Of a stretch of 64,000 nt of DNA, positions 44,549 through 55,191 are shown one piece after another. A program made the translations under genes and the position numbers. The stretch comes from Oryzomicrobium sp. (GTDB taxonomy: Bacteria; Pseudomonadota; Gammaproteobacteria; Burkholderiales; Rhodocyclaceae). The notes under the pieces were generated by a model that did no database searches, was not told where the DNA came from, and saw nothing but the letters and a program-made list of their open reading frames with translations. Location of the stretch: NCBI RefSeq assembly GCF_021287045.1, contig NZ_JAJTBG010000008.1, forward strand, positions 178,486-242,485. The letters run 5' to 3'. The stretch's first letter is position 1. Each line of letters starts with the position of its first letter.

Positions 44549-45445
44549 TTATTTGTCGAAAAGTTCCGCCAACGTGCGTGACACCCCAATTTTCCAATGG
44601 GGCAGAGCCAGATCGAAGGTCTGTTGCAGCAGCGCCGTATCCAGACGCGAGTTGTGCGGCCGCGGGGCCGGCAGGGGATAGGCGCTGGTCGGCACGGGCC
44701 GGACCAGGACCGGGCGCCCCGCCGCGAGGGCGGATTCGATCACATGGCGCGCGTAGCCGTACCAGGTGGTTTCCCCAGCGGCGGCCAGATGGTAAAGCCC
44801 GGCCACGTCCGCCTGCCGTCGGGCGGTGCGGATGGCGTGGGCGGTCACGTCGGCGATCAGTTCGGCACCGGTCGGGGCCCCGAACTGGTCGTCGATCACC
44901 TTGAGTTGGTCCCGTTCCGCCGCCAGGCGCAGCATGGTCTTGATGAAGTTGCCGCCACGGGTGGCATAGACCCAGCTCGTCCGGAAGATGAGGTGGCGAC
45001 ACCCGGCCGCCTGGATTGCCTGCTCTCCCGCCAGCTTGGTCTGACCATAGACCGACAGGGGCGCGGGGACGTCCCGCTCGCACCAGGGCCGCTCGCCACT
45101 GCCATCGAAGACGTAATCCGTGGAGTAGTGCACCAGCCAGGCCCCCAGGGCCGCGGCTTCCCGGGCGATCGCCGCCACGCTGTCGGCATTGATGGACCGG
45201 GCCAGTTCGGGCTCGCCTTCCGCCTTGTCGACGGCAGTGTAGGCGGCCGCATTGACGATCACATCCGGCGCCACCGTCCGGACAGTCCGGGCGATCGCCT
45301 CGGGATCGCGAAAATCCCCAGCCAGACCGGGCTGGCCCGACGTCCCCAAGGCAAGCACCTGGCCCAACGGCGCCAGGGCGCGCTGCAGTTCCCAGCCTAC
45401 CTGCCCGTTCTTGCCGAAGAGCAGGATTTTCAGCGGAGCCGTCAC
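44549..45445 (-). CDS. rfbD: dTDP-4-dehydrorhamnose reductase
   Basis: This 298-residue SDR reduces the last intermediate to dTDP-L-rhamnose. The N-terminus [54 protein letters not shown] and [10 protein letters not shown] are typical. The start is GTG at 45445, overlapping the rfbB stop as GTGA. Confidence 0.95.
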   Translation of the reverse strand: MTAPLKILLFGKNGQVGWELQRALAPLGQVLALGTSGQPGLAGDFRDPEAIARTVRTVAPDVIVNAAAYTAVDKAEGEPELARSINADSVAAIAREAAALGAWLVHYSTDYVFDGSGERPWCERDVPAPLSVYGQTKLAGEQAIQAAGCRHLIFRTSWVYATRGGNFIKTMLRLAAERDQLKVIDDQFGAPTGAELIADVTAHAIRTARRQADVAGLYHLAAAGETTWYGYARHVIESALAAGRPVLVRPVPTSAYPLPAPRPHNSRLDTALLQQTFDLALPHWKIGVSRTLAELFDK

Positions 45446-46509
45446 TTCAGCGCCTCGCCGTAATTCGTCTGCAGCCAGGTGCGGTATGCGCCGCTTTGCA
45501 CGTTGGCGACCCAGTCCTGGTTATCCAGGTACCAGCGGACCGTCTTGCGGATACCGGATTCAAAGGTTTCCGCCGGACGCCACCCCAACTCCCGTTCGAT
45601 CTTGCGCGCATCGATCGCATAGCGGCGGTCGTGCCCGGGGCGATCGGCCACATGGATGATTTGCGTACGGTAGGGCTGTCCGTCGTCCCGGGGCCGCATC
45701 TCATCCAGCAGGTCGCACAGGGTATGGACGATCTCGATGTTCGGCTTCTCGTTCCAACCGCCGACATTGTAGGTTTCCCCCAGGCGGCCGGCGGCGAGTA
45801 CGCGCCGGATCGCACTGCAGTGGTCCTTGACGTAGAGCCAGTCGCGAACCTGCATGCCGTCTCCATAGACCGGCAGGGGCTTGCCCGCCAGGGCATTGAC
45901 GATCATCAGCGGGATCAGTTTTTCCGGGAAATGGTAGGGGCCGTAGTTGTTGGAACAGTTGGTGGTGAGAACCGGCAACCCGTAGGTATGGTGATACGCC
46001 CGCACCAGATGGTCGGACGCGGCCTTGGAGGCCGAGTACGGGCTGTTGGGTTCGTAACGGTGCGACTCGGCAAAAGGCGCCGCCTCCGCGGTCAGGGAGC
46101 CATAGACCTCGTCGGTGGAAACGTGCAGGAAGCGGAATGTCGCCCGCGCCGCGTCGTCGAGCCGGCTCCAGTAGCCCCTGACCGCCTCGAGGAGGCGGAA
46201 GGTGCCGACGATATTGGTCTGGATGAAATCCTCGGGGCCGTGGATGGAGCGGTCCACATGGGACTCGGCGGCAAAGTTCACCACGGCCCGGGGCTGGTGC
46301 GTGGTCAGCAGCTTTTCGAGCAGCGCCGCGTCGCCGATGTCGCCCTGGATGAAGATGTGGCGTGGATTCCCGGCCAACGCCGCCAGGTTTTCCAGGTTGC
46401 CCGCGTAGGTCAGCTTGTCGAGGTTGAGGACTGGCTCCTCGTTCTCCGCCAGCCAGTCGAGCACGAAATTGGCGCCGATGAACCCGGCCCCGCCAGTTAC
46501 CAGGATCAC
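45442..46509 (-). CDS. rfbB: dTDP-glucose 4,6-dehydratase
   Basis: This 355-residue extended SDR turns dTDP-glucose into the 4-keto-6-deoxy sugar. It shows [30 protein letters not shown] with the catalytic Thr-Asp-Glu set, [20 protein letters not shown], and [17 protein letters not shown]. The start is a GTG. A 42-base gap separates it from the upstream nucleotide-sugar dehydrogenase on the same strand. Confidence 0.96.
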   Translation of the reverse strand: MILVTGGAGFIGANFVLDWLAENEEPVLNLDKLTYAGNLENLAALAGNPRHIFIQGDIGDAALLEKLLTTHQPRAVVNFAAESHVDRSIHGPEDFIQTNIVGTFRLLEAVRGYWSRLDDAARATFRFLHVSTDEVYGSLTAEAAPFAESHRYEPNSPYSASKAASDHLVRAYHHTYGLPVLTTNCSNNYGPYHFPEKLIPLMIVNALAGKPLPVYGDGMQVRDWLYVKDHCSAIRRVLAAGRLGETYNVGGWNEKPNIEIVHTLCDLLDEMRPRDDGQPYRTQIIHVADRPGHDRRYAIDARKIERELGWRPAETFESGIRKTVRWYLDNQDWVANVQSGAYRTWLQTNYGEALK

Positions 46510-46551
46510 GTTGTTCCGCTCCCTATGCTTGTTGTCGATACAGCGGCGAAA

Positions 46552-47837
<1,286 letters not shown>

Positions 47838-47841
<4 letters not shown>

Positions 47842-48905
47842 CGCTTCCACTCTTTCTTGCGCTCGTTCTTGTGCATTGGTGCGTACGCACACTGTGCGTA
47901 GTAGTCCCGGTACCACGCCACGAAGCGGCGCACGCCCTCTTCCACCGTGGTCGCGGGAGCAAAGCCGACGGCGGTCGCCAGTTCGGCGGTATCGGCACTG
48001 GTGGCCGGCACATCGCCGTCCTGCAAGGGCAGGAAGTTCTTTTCCGCCGTCTTGCCCAAGGCCTTCTCCAGGGTCTCGATGTAGGTCATCAGCTGTACCG
48101 GATCGTGGTTGCCGATGTTGAACACCCGGTAGGGGGCATTGCTGCGGGCCGGGTCCGGATTGGCCGGGTCGAAGGCCGGGTCGGGCTGGGCCGGCTGGTA
48201 GAGCACGCGGACCACGCCCTCGACGATGTCGTCCACATAGGTGAAGTCGCGCACCATCTGGCCGTGGTTGAACACGTCGATGGGACGGCCTTCCAGGATC
48301 GCCCGGGTGAACAGGAACAAGGCCATGTCCGGGCGCCCCCAGGGGCCATACACGGTGAAGAAGCGCAGGCCGGTGGTGGGCAGGCCGAACAGGTGGCTGT
48401 AGGTGTGGGCCATCAGCTCGTTGGACTTCTTGGTAGCCGCGTACAGGCTCACCGGATGGTCCACGCTGTCGTGCTCGGAGAACGGCATCTTGGTGTTGCC
48501 GCCGTAGACGCTGGAACTGGAGGCGTACACCAGGTGCCCGACGCGACCGTGGCGGCAGCCTTCGAGGATGTTCACGAAGCCCGCCAGGTTGGCCGAGACG
48601 TAGGCGTGGGGGTTCTGCAGGGAATAACGGACGCCGGCCTGGGCGGCCAAGTGCACCACCCGATCGAAGCCTTCCCGGGCGAACAGGGCCGCCACCGCCG
48701 CCGTGTCGGCCACGTCGCCGCGCACCATGCGGAAGCGGGCTGCGTTGGGGTGCCCCGCCAGACGGGCCGCCCGGGCTTCCTTGAGGGTCGGATCGTAGTA
48801 GTCGTTGAAGTTGTCGAACCCCACGACCTCGTCGCCCCGGTCGAGCAGGCGCAACGACGTGTGCATGCCGATGAATCCGGCGGCACCGGTGACCAGAACT
48901 TTCAA
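47838..48905 (-). CDS. NAD-dependent nucleotide-sugar epimerase (UDP-glucuronate 4-epimerase-like)
   Basis: This protein of about 355 residues is an extended SDR with [37 protein letters not shown], the catalytic [15 protein letters not shown] and [19 protein letters not shown]. The last block is typical of 4-epimerases of UDP-glucuronate or UDP-galacturonate. No ATG is available; a TTG at 48905, directly before KVLVTG and 3 bases after GGGGG, is the best start. Coupled to the dehydrogenase, it should supply a uronic acid for a surface polysaccharide. Confidence 0.85.
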
Positions 48906-49001
48906 ATTACCCCCACACGCCTGAATGACCGCCCGGACCCATAGCGCCCCGGGCAAAACGAAAATTATACCGGAGCCCCACTCCGTCTCCGCCCCAAGGC
49001 A

Positions 49002-49778
49002 TCACCCCTGGCCGGAGCCGTGCCGACCGGCCCGCAATGCGATCTCCCGCATCTTGGCGTACTTGGTAAAGCTGTTGAAGCAGCCGATCGTCACGTGAAT
49101 GAAGCCGGGCAGGCCGTCGAGGAAGCCGCGGCGCACCACGTAGAACTTGAAGAAGCGCACCAGGGGCGAGAGCGCCACCCGCCCCGCCGACGCCCTCTTT
49201 CCCGCCGCCACCGCCGCTTCGGCGGCCAGGCTGGTGTAGCGGTTCTGCTTGGTCAGGTAGGCGGCGATACTCTCGGCCGAATCGTGCATCAGGTCGCCGG
49301 CCAGGGTGGCGACCGGTCCGGCCTCCGACGCCACCACCACCTTCTCGTGCACCGCGTCGTCGGACCAGCGGGCATGGCCCCGGTGGAACAGGCGCAGGCT
49401 CCAGTCCGGGTAGCCCTCGCCGTGGCGCAGGTAGCGGCCGAGGAAGCGGTTGCAGCGGGCGAAGCGGTAGGCCCGGGCCGTCGGTGCCGCCAGGGCGGCC
49501 AGGATGCTCGTCCGCAGCGGCGCGCTGACCCGCTCGTCGGCATCCAGGCACAGCACCCAATCGTGGGCCGCTTGCTCCACGGCAAACTGCTTCTGCGGAC
49601 CGAACCCCAGCCAGTCCTGGTGGATCACTCTGGCGCCCCGCGCGCGGGCCAGCTCCACGGTGCCGTCGCTGCTGCCCGAATCCACCACCAGCACCTCGTC
49701 GGCGAAATCGACGCTGTCCAGGCAGGCCGGCAACTGGGCGGCGGCGTTGAGGGTGATGATGACGACGGACAGGGGCAT
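49002..49778 (-). CDS. Family 2 glycosyltransferase (LPS core type)
   Basis: This 258-residue GT-A enzyme has SVVIITLNAAAQLPACLDSV and VLVVDSGSSDGTVELA at the N-terminus and the metal-binding LCLDADERVS. The downstream pattern FARCNRFLGRYLRHGEGYPDW and LFHRGHARWSDDAVHEKV is that of LPS core glucosyltransferases related to WaaE/KdtX. The ATG at 49778 has a poor ribosome site. It is divergent from waaC, 131 bases away. Confidence 0.88.
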   Translation of the reverse strand: MPLSVVIITLNAAAQLPACLDSVDFADEVLVVDSGSSDGTVELARARGARVIHQDWLGFGPQKQFAVEQAAHDWVLCLDADERVSAPLRTSILAALAAPTARAYRFARCNRFLGRYLRHGEGYPDWSLRLFHRGHARWSDDAVHEKVVVASEAGPVATLAGDLMHDSAESIAAYLTKQNRYTSLAAEAAVAAGKRASAGRVALSPLVRFFKFYVVRRGFLDGLPGFIHVTIGCFNSFTKYAKMREIALRAGRHGSGQG

Positions 49779-49885
49779 GGTCGGAGCAATCGAAGCAATC
49801 GGAGTGGTCGGAAAGGCGAGAGGGAAGAAGGCCCGGCGGCATGGCCCGGCACCCGGCGGGGCGGGCCGGATGGACGGCAGGGCCG

Positions 49886-49891
49886 TATAAT
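49886..49891 (+). promoter_or_regulatory. Possible -10 box before waaC
   Basis: A perfect TATAAT stands in a GC-rich gap between the divergent glycosyltransferase and waaC genes. No good -35 box is seen about 17 bases upstream. Confidence 0.35.
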
Positions 49892-49908
49892 CCACCCGCG
49901 CCAATACC

Positions 49909-51129
49909 GTGGGTATTCGCCGCGCCTATGCCGCCTGCCTGGTCCTGTTCCGCGACTGGCGCATTCTCCCTTCATTCGGCCGCCATTCTACCTTGCCGCC
50001 CCTGCCCGCTCCCGCCTCCCGCCCCCACGCCCCGCCGACCCTGTTGCTGGTCAAGACCTCGTCCCTGGGGGACGTGATCCACAACCTGCCGGTGGTCAGC
50101 GACCTGCGCCGCCACTTCCCCGAGGCGCGCATCGACTGGTGCGTCGAGGAAGGCTTCCAGGCTCTGCCCGGTCTGCACCCGGGCGTGGCACAGACGATCC
50201 CGGTGGCGGTGCGGCGCTGGCGCAAGCACCTGCTGCAAGGCGCCACCTGGGGCGAGATCGGCGCCTTCCGCCGCCGCCTGCGCGAGAGCGCCTACGATGC
50301 CGTGCTCGACACCCAGGGGCTGGTCAAGAGCGCCCTGATCGCCCGCCAGGCCCGGGGCCCCAAGGCCGGCTACGCCCCGGAATCAGCCCGGGAACCCCTG
50401 GCGGCGCGCTTCTACGACCGGACCTACAGCATCCCCACCGGCATCCACGCCGTCACCCGCAACCGCTGGCTGGCCGCCGCCGCCTTCGGTTACGCCGACC
50501 AGCTCGACCTGCTGCCCCTCGATTACGGACTGGCCGGCAGCCCGCGCCTGCCCGCCCCGGCCATCGGCGCCGAAGCCGAACGCCCCTACGCCGTGCTGCT
50601 CACCGCCACCAGCCGGGACGACAAGCTGTGGCCGGAAGACCGCTGGATCGCCCTGGGCCGGGCCCTGCTCGCCGCCGGCCTGGACCTGCGCCTGCCCGGC
50701 GGCAGCCCCCGGGAGCGGGAGCGGGCCGGACGCATCGCCGCCGCCCTGAACGCCCCGGAGGCCTCCCTGGCAACCCCCGCATGGATGGCCGATCTCCAGC
50801 CACCCATCGTGCAGATCGAGGGGGGACGCGCCTTTCCCGCCCCACCTCGCGCCGAGGCGCTTCCCGCCTCGGGCCTGGCCGAGCTGGCTGCCCAGATCGC
50901 TCTCGCCCGGCTGGCGGTGGGCGTGGACACCGGCCTCACCCACCTGGCCGCGGCGCTCAACATCCCCACCCTGGCCCTGTTCGTCGCCACCGACCCGGGC
51001 CTGACCGGCGTCCTCTCCGCCGGCCTGCACGCCAACCTGGGCGGCAAGGCCCAGTGCCCCGACTCCCGGGACGTGGCCGCCCGCGCCTACGCCTTCCTGA
51101 CCGGGCGCGACCTGCCCGCCGTCGGCTAA
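49909..51129 (+). CDS. waaC: LPS heptosyltransferase I
   Basis: This GT9-family enzyme adds the first heptose to Kdo of the LPS inner core at the inner membrane. The usual N-terminal block appears as LLLVKTSSLGDVIHNLPVV at about residue 45, and VLLTATSRDDKLWPEDRW plus AVGVDTGLTHLAAALNIPT are typical. A GTG at 49909 opens the frame and would give 406 residues, but the family is about 320-340 long. A TTG at 50044 would give 361 residues and match the family start, so the first 45 residues may not be translated. waaA follows 53 bases later. Confidence 0.9.
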   Translation: MGIRRAYAACLVLFRDWRILPSFGRHSTLPPLPAPASRPHAPPTLLLVKTSSLGDVIHNLPVVSDLRRHFPEARIDWCVEEGFQALPGLHPGVAQTIPVAVRRWRKHLLQGATWGEIGAFRRRLRESAYDAVLDTQGLVKSALIARQARGPKAGYAPESAREPLAARFYDRTYSIPTGIHAVTRNRWLAAAAFGYADQLDLLPLDYGLAGSPRLPAPAIGAEAERPYAVLLTATSRDDKLWPEDRWIALGRALLAAGLDLRLPGGSPRERERAGRIAAALNAPEASLATPAWMADLQPPIVQIEGGRAFPAPPRAEALPASGLAELAAQIALARLAVGVDTGLTHLAAALNIPTLALFVATDPGLTGVLSAGLHANLGGKAQCPDSRDVAARAYAFLTGRDLPAVG

Positions 51130-51182
51130 CCCCCCAGGCGCCCAGCTAGCCCGCCCTACCCGCACGGTTTCCACCGCCCGCC

Positions 51183-52517
51183 ATGGACCTCACCCGCCTC
51201 GCCTACAGCCTGCTCTTCTACGCCCTGACGCCGCTCATCTGCCTGCGCCTGTGGTGGCGCGGCCGGCGCCAGCCCGGCTACCGGCGCCACCTGGGCGAGC
51301 GCTTCGGCTACAGCGCCCCGCCTGACGGTTTCACGCCCTACGACGGCACGCCCTGGCTATGGCTGCACGCCGTGTCGGTGGGTGAAACCCGGGCCGCCCA
51401 GCCGGTGGTGCGGGCCCTGCTCGACCGCCATCCAGACCACCACCTGGTCATCACCGGCATGACCCCCACCGGCCGGGACACCGCCGAATCCCTCTACCTG
51501 GCCGCCGGTTTCCCCGGCCGCGAGCGCATCGCCGTCACCTACCTGCCCTACGACCTGCCCGGCGCGGTTAACCGCTTCATCGACGCCTGGCGCCCCAAGG
51601 TCGGGGTGCTGATGGAAACCGAGCTGTGGCCCAATCTGGTGCAAAGCTGCGCTGCCCGCCAAGTGCCGGTGGTGCTGGCCAACGCCCGACTGTCGGAACG
51701 CTCGGCCCGGGGCTACCGGCGCTTTTCCGCCCTGGTCCGCCCGGCCTTTGCCGCCCTGGCCGCCGTGGCCGCCCAGACCCGGGCCGACGCCGAACGGCTG
51801 GCCGATTGCGGCGCCGGCAACATCGCCGTGTGCGGCAACGTCAAGTTCGACGTAGCCCCGCCCCCCGCCCTGCGCGACCGGGGCCGGGCCTGGCGCATCG
51901 CCTTCCAGGCCGGCGGTCCGCGCCCGGTGCTGCTCGCCGCCAGCACCCGGGAAGGGGAAGAGCCCCTGGTGCTGGACGCCTTTGCCGCCCTGCGCCGCCA
52001 GCCCGGGCTGGAGCGGACCCTGCTCGTATTGGTGCCGCGCCACCCGCAGCGCTTCGACGAGGTAGCGACCCTGGCCCAGGGTGCCGGCCTGGCGCTGACC
52101 CGCCGCTCGACCGCGCCGGGGGAAGCGGCACCCGCGGTCGATGCCGCCACCGACGTCTGGCTGGGGGATTCGCTGGGGGAGATGCCGGCCTACTACGCCT
52201 GCGCCGACCTGGCCTTCATCGGCGGCAGCCTGGTGCCCCTGGGCGGGCAGAACCTGATCGAGGCGGCAGCCTGCGGCTGCCCGGTGCTGATCGGCCCCCA
52301 CACCTTCAACTTCGCCCAGGCCACCCGGGACGCGGTGGCGGCCGGCGCGGCGCGGCAGGTGGCGGACGCAGCGGAACTGGCATCGGCCGCCGCCGACCTG
52401 CTCACCCACCCCGCAACACTAGCCGCCATGCAAAACGCCGCGACGGCCTTCAGCACGGCCCATAGAGGCGCGACGGAACGGGTAATGGCGGTGATCGACG
52501 CCGCGATGCGGGGCTAA
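51183..52517 (+). CDS. waaA: 3-deoxy-D-manno-octulosonic acid (Kdo) transferase
   Basis: This 444-residue membrane-anchored GT-B enzyme transfers Kdo to lipid A precursor. An N-terminal hydrophobic anchor (LAYSLLFYALTPLICLRLWW) is followed by WLHAVSVGETRAAQPVV, ITGMTPTGRDTAESLYL, METELWPNLVQSC and the C-terminal FIGGSLVPLGGQNLIEAAA. Length is slightly above the usual 420-430. It ends at the edge of the repeat-rich gap. Confidence 0.95.
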   Translation: MDLTRLAYSLLFYALTPLICLRLWWRGRRQPGYRRHLGERFGYSAPPDGFTPYDGTPWLWLHAVSVGETRAAQPVVRALLDRHPDHHLVITGMTPTGRDTAESLYLAAGFPGRERIAVTYLPYDLPGAVNRFIDAWRPKVGVLMETELWPNLVQSCAARQVPVVLANARLSERSARGYRRFSALVRPAFAALAAVAAQTRADAERLADCGAGNIAVCGNVKFDVAPPPALRDRGRAWRIAFQAGGPRPVLLAASTREGEEPLVLDAFAALRRQPGLERTLLVLVPRHPQRFDEVATLAQGAGLALTRRSTAPGEAAPAVDAATDVWLGDSLGEMPAYYACADLAFIGGSLVPLGGQNLIEAAACGCPVLIGPHTFNFAQATRDAVAAGAARQVADAAELASAAADLLTHPATLAAMQNAATAFSTAHRGATERVMAVIDAAMRG

Positions 52518-52520
52518 GGG

Positions 52521-53186
52521 GCATCACGCTTCAGCAAGGGAAAGCGATCGCCGTATCGGTACTGGTGCGTGGTGCGAACCTGCGGAACCGCTTCCAACGC
52601 AGCATTCGCAGGGGTGCGGGGGGCAAAAAACGCAGCGGGATGGCAGGCGCGCATGCAACGCCAAATTTCACGCACAGCCTGAAACCCGCGCCAATGCTTG
52701 ATCTACAAGGCGCATACTCGCCAACCCAATACCAGCGCGGTTCTCGGAAAGCGCACCCTGGAACGCCGCACCAGACGTAGCTTTCAGGGTAATGCACAAC
52801 TGGCCCAAGCAACGTGGCGCACCAGGCAGCGCCCAAACCGTGCGCCCCCGTGTGCCCTTCTCCCCCGCCGAGCAACGCAGTCCGGGGCGGAAAAGGGCGA
52901 GGACTGTCCGAGGCCGTAGGCCGAGTTCCGCAGCCCCCGTCCCGGGCGAGTAGCGCAGGGGACCGGCAGGCCGGCTGTTTGGTCTGCCGGCGGGGGAGCG
53001 CACTGTACAGTTCGGGCGTTCTTTGGCTACTTTCTGTCGCCGGACAGAAAGTAGCTCGCCGTCAGGCGAAACCCGGCGTTTCCGATTGCGGCGGCGCCAC
53101 GTGAGAGCCCGCGCTGAAAAACGAACCAACAAGGTGCACCACGCTTCACCAAGGAAAAGCGATCTCGCCGCGTCGGTACGAGGTGC
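52521..53186. repeat. Imperfect direct repeats flanking a 567-base segment
   Basis: A 48-base block at 52521-52568 recurs at 53136-53186 with about 40 matching positions (shared CACGCTTCA, CAAGG, AAAGCGATC, TCGGTAC). No gene is supported between them. Two similar copies bracketing a segment suggest duplication or insertion of a repeat unit. Confidence 0.75.
52860..53090. repeat. Repeat element with a perfect 13-base palindrome
   Basis: The core is GCTACTTTCTGTC, GCCG, GACAGAAAGTAGC at 53026-53055. Upstream are short imperfect repeats (GAGCAACGCAG, GAGTTCCGCAG, GAGTAGCGCAG). The arrangement resembles a dispersed intergenic element I have seen in several GC-rich proteobacteria, where it gives rise to false hypothetical genes. 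No coding function is supported. Confidence 0.65.
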
Positions 53187-53264
53187 CCATTGATGCTCTT
53201 GGCGCCTCAGTGGGTCACCCTGTGGTTTGCCCCATTCGAGGCAAGGCTTGGAGCAGCCACCGTG

Positions 53265-53369
53265 GAAAGGCGCACCAGTATTGGATCTTCACAATGGGGT
53301 CTTGGAGAACGGCGCCAGCGCTTGCTCTCCCGGAATAGCGCCTGGAGATTCAATACTGGCGCGCCTTTT
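53265..53369. repeat. Palindromic element with 23-base inverted ends
   Basis: The arms at 53265-53287 and 53347-53369 match at 20 of 23 positions and share GCCAGTATTG/CAATACTGGC type cores. The 59-base centre contains further short GCGC complementarity. It would fold into one long hairpin and looks like a REP/MITE-type repeat at the end of the tolC gene. Confidence 0.75.
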
Positions 53370-53465
53370 CAGGCACCAACCACCCGATTCGGCGGCATAC
53401 CGGCTGAAGCCAACCAGCTCCGCCCGGAGTCGATGCACCCGCCGGGTCCGCCCGGCGCCAGGCGA

Positions 53466-54803
53466 TCAGTGCTCCAGCAGGACGTTGACCCGGCCGATGT
53501 CCTCTTCGGCCAGGGCGCCGACGGCGGACTTCAACTTGAGCTGGGCCACCAGGGTATCGAGGCGCGACTTGGCCAAGTCCCGGGTGGTGGTGTAGACCTG
53601 CTGCTCGGCGTTGAGCACGTCGATGTTGATGCGCACCCCCACCTCGTAGCCGAGCTTGTTCGACTCCAGGGCCAGGTTGGACGAGGCCAGGGCCGCCTCG
53701 TAGGCCTTCACCTGGGCCAGCCCGCTCATCACCCCCAGGTAGGACTGCTGGGCCGCCAGGGCGGCGCTGCGCCGGGCGTTGTCCAGGTTGGCGATAGCCG
53801 CCTGGCGCTGGGCCTGGGCTTCCCGGGTCTTGGAATTGACGTAGCCCCCCTGGAACAGGGGGATGGTCACCTGCAAACCGACGCTGTAGGTGTTGGTCTT
53901 GCTGTCCAGTGCCGCCGGGTAGCCGTTCAGCACACTCTGGCTGAGACTGCCGGTATAGCCTTGGTTGGCCACCACATCCACGCTGGGCAGATGCCCGGCG
54001 CGCTGCTTGTCCACCTCGCGCTCGGCCGCTTCCAGGCCGGCCTGCTGCACCTGGACGAGGAAGTTGTCGCGCTGGGCCGATTCCACCCAGGGGGTCATGG
54101 CCTGGGGCTCGGGCGGTGTCAGGCGGGCATCGGCCTTGAGGCGGGCCAGTTCCCCCGGCTCCCGGCCGATGATGGCGGCCAGGGCGCGGCGCTTCACTTC
54201 CAGGTCGGCGTCGGCCGCCAGTTCCTGGGCCGTGGCCAGGTCGAAGCGGGACTGGGCCTCATGGGTGTCGGTGATGGTGGCGGTGCCCACCTCGAAGCTC
54301 TTCTTGGCCTGGGCCAGCTGCTGGCCGATGGCCACCTTCTGGGCCTTCAGGGCGGCCAGGTTTTCCTGGGCGTAGAGCACGTCGAAATAGGCCTGGGCGA
54401 CGCGCAGCACCAGGTCCTGGCGGGCCTGGGCGAACTGGGCCTCGGACTGGGCCACCAGGGCGCCGGATTGGCGGTAGGTGGCAATGCGGTCCCAGCGGAA
54501 GACGGGCTGGGTGAGCTGGAGGGCCCAACCGTTGGAGTTGTAGCCCTGCTTGGCCGACGGGTAGGGGCCGACCTTCAGGTCGTAGTGGTTCCAGGTGGTG
54601 TTGGCGTTGCCCGCCACCACAGGCAGCAGGCCCGACAGGGCCTGGGGCCGCTTTTCCTGGCCCGCTTCCAGGGTGGCCCGGGCAGCGGCGTACTGCGGGT
54701 CGCTGTCCAGGGCCTGGCGGTAGATCTGCATCAGGTCTTCGGCGGCCAGAACCTGGCCGGCCAGGGTCAGGGACAGGGTGGCAAGCAACGCGCGCAGCAA
54801 CAT
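53466..54803 (-). CDS. tolC: TolC-family outer-membrane efflux channel
   Basis: This 445-residue protein has a clear signal peptide (MLLRALLATLSLTLAGQVLA, cleavage before AEDL). It has the type I secretion/TolC pattern: DLMQIYRQALDSDPQYAAAR at the start, SVGLQVTIPLFQGGYVNSKTREA in the second half, and the end VGALAEEDIGRVNVLLEH. It forms the trimeric outer-membrane duct for export pumps. It is the third gene of a pcm-rhodanese-tolC unit and lies close to the RND operon further upstream, which lacks its own channel. Confidence 0.94.
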   Translation of the reverse strand: MLLRALLATLSLTLAGQVLAAEDLMQIYRQALDSDPQYAAARATLEAGQEKRPQALSGLLPVVAGNANTTWNHYDLKVGPYPSAKQGYNSNGWALQLTQPVFRWDRIATYRQSGALVAQSEAQFAQARQDLVLRVAQAYFDVLYAQENLAALKAQKVAIGQQLAQAKKSFEVGTATITDTHEAQSRFDLATAQELAADADLEVKRRALAAIIGREPGELARLKADARLTPPEPQAMTPWVESAQRDNFLVQVQQAGLEAAEREVDKQRAGHLPSVDVVANQGYTGSLSQSVLNGYPAALDSKTNTYSVGLQVTIPLFQGGYVNSKTREAQAQRQAAIANLDNARRSAALAAQQSYLGVMSGLAQVKAYEAALASSNLALESNKLGYEVGVRINIDVLNAEQQVYTTTRDLAKSRLDTLVAQLKLKSAVGALAEEDIGRVNVLLEH

Positions 54804-54842
54804 GCCGGAATCTCCGTAACGGGAATGGCGGGAGTCGATGAC

Positions 54843-55175
54843 TCAGTAGGTGGGCATGGCCGGATCCACGTCCCCGGCCCAGCCGTGAACGCCTCCTGCC
54901 AGGTTGAAGACCGGCCCCACCCCCGCCCGTTCGAGGAACAGCGCCACCTGCATGCTGCGCCCGCCGTGGTGGCAGATGCACACCACGGGTACGCCTTCGG
55001 GCCGATCGTTCAGCTCTTCCCAGCGGGCCGGAATCTGCCCCATGGGCACGTGCCGGCTGTCCGGCAGGTGGCACAGGGCGAATTCCCAGGGCTCGCGCAC
55101 ATCCAGCAGCAGGGGTTTTTCCCGGGCGGGATCGGCGAGCCACTCGGCCAGGTCGCGGGGTGCAAGGTTCTGCAT
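54843..55175 (-). CDS. Rhodanese-like protein
   Basis: This 110-residue single rhodanese domain has PLLLDVREPWEFALCHLPDS and the active-site loop CICHHGGRSMQVA with the catalytic cysteine, then FNLAGGVHGWAGDVDP. It begins 16 bases after the pcm stop and 39 bases before tolC. The pcm-rhodanese-tolC order is common in betaproteobacteria, but the functional link is unknown. Confidence 0.9.
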   Translation of the reverse strand: MQNLAPRDLAEWLADPAREKPLLLDVREPWEFALCHLPDSRHVPMGQIPARWEELNDRPEGVPVVCICHHGGRSMQVALFLERAGVGPVFNLAGGVHGWAGDVDPAMPTY

Positions 55176-55191
55176 GATCGGCGGGCTGGGC

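Noticed and set aside
52668-53132. A 154-residue minus-strand frame in the repeat island
   Set aside because: It runs through the palindromic repeat element. Such frames are recurrent false predictions, and it has no ribosome site or domain.
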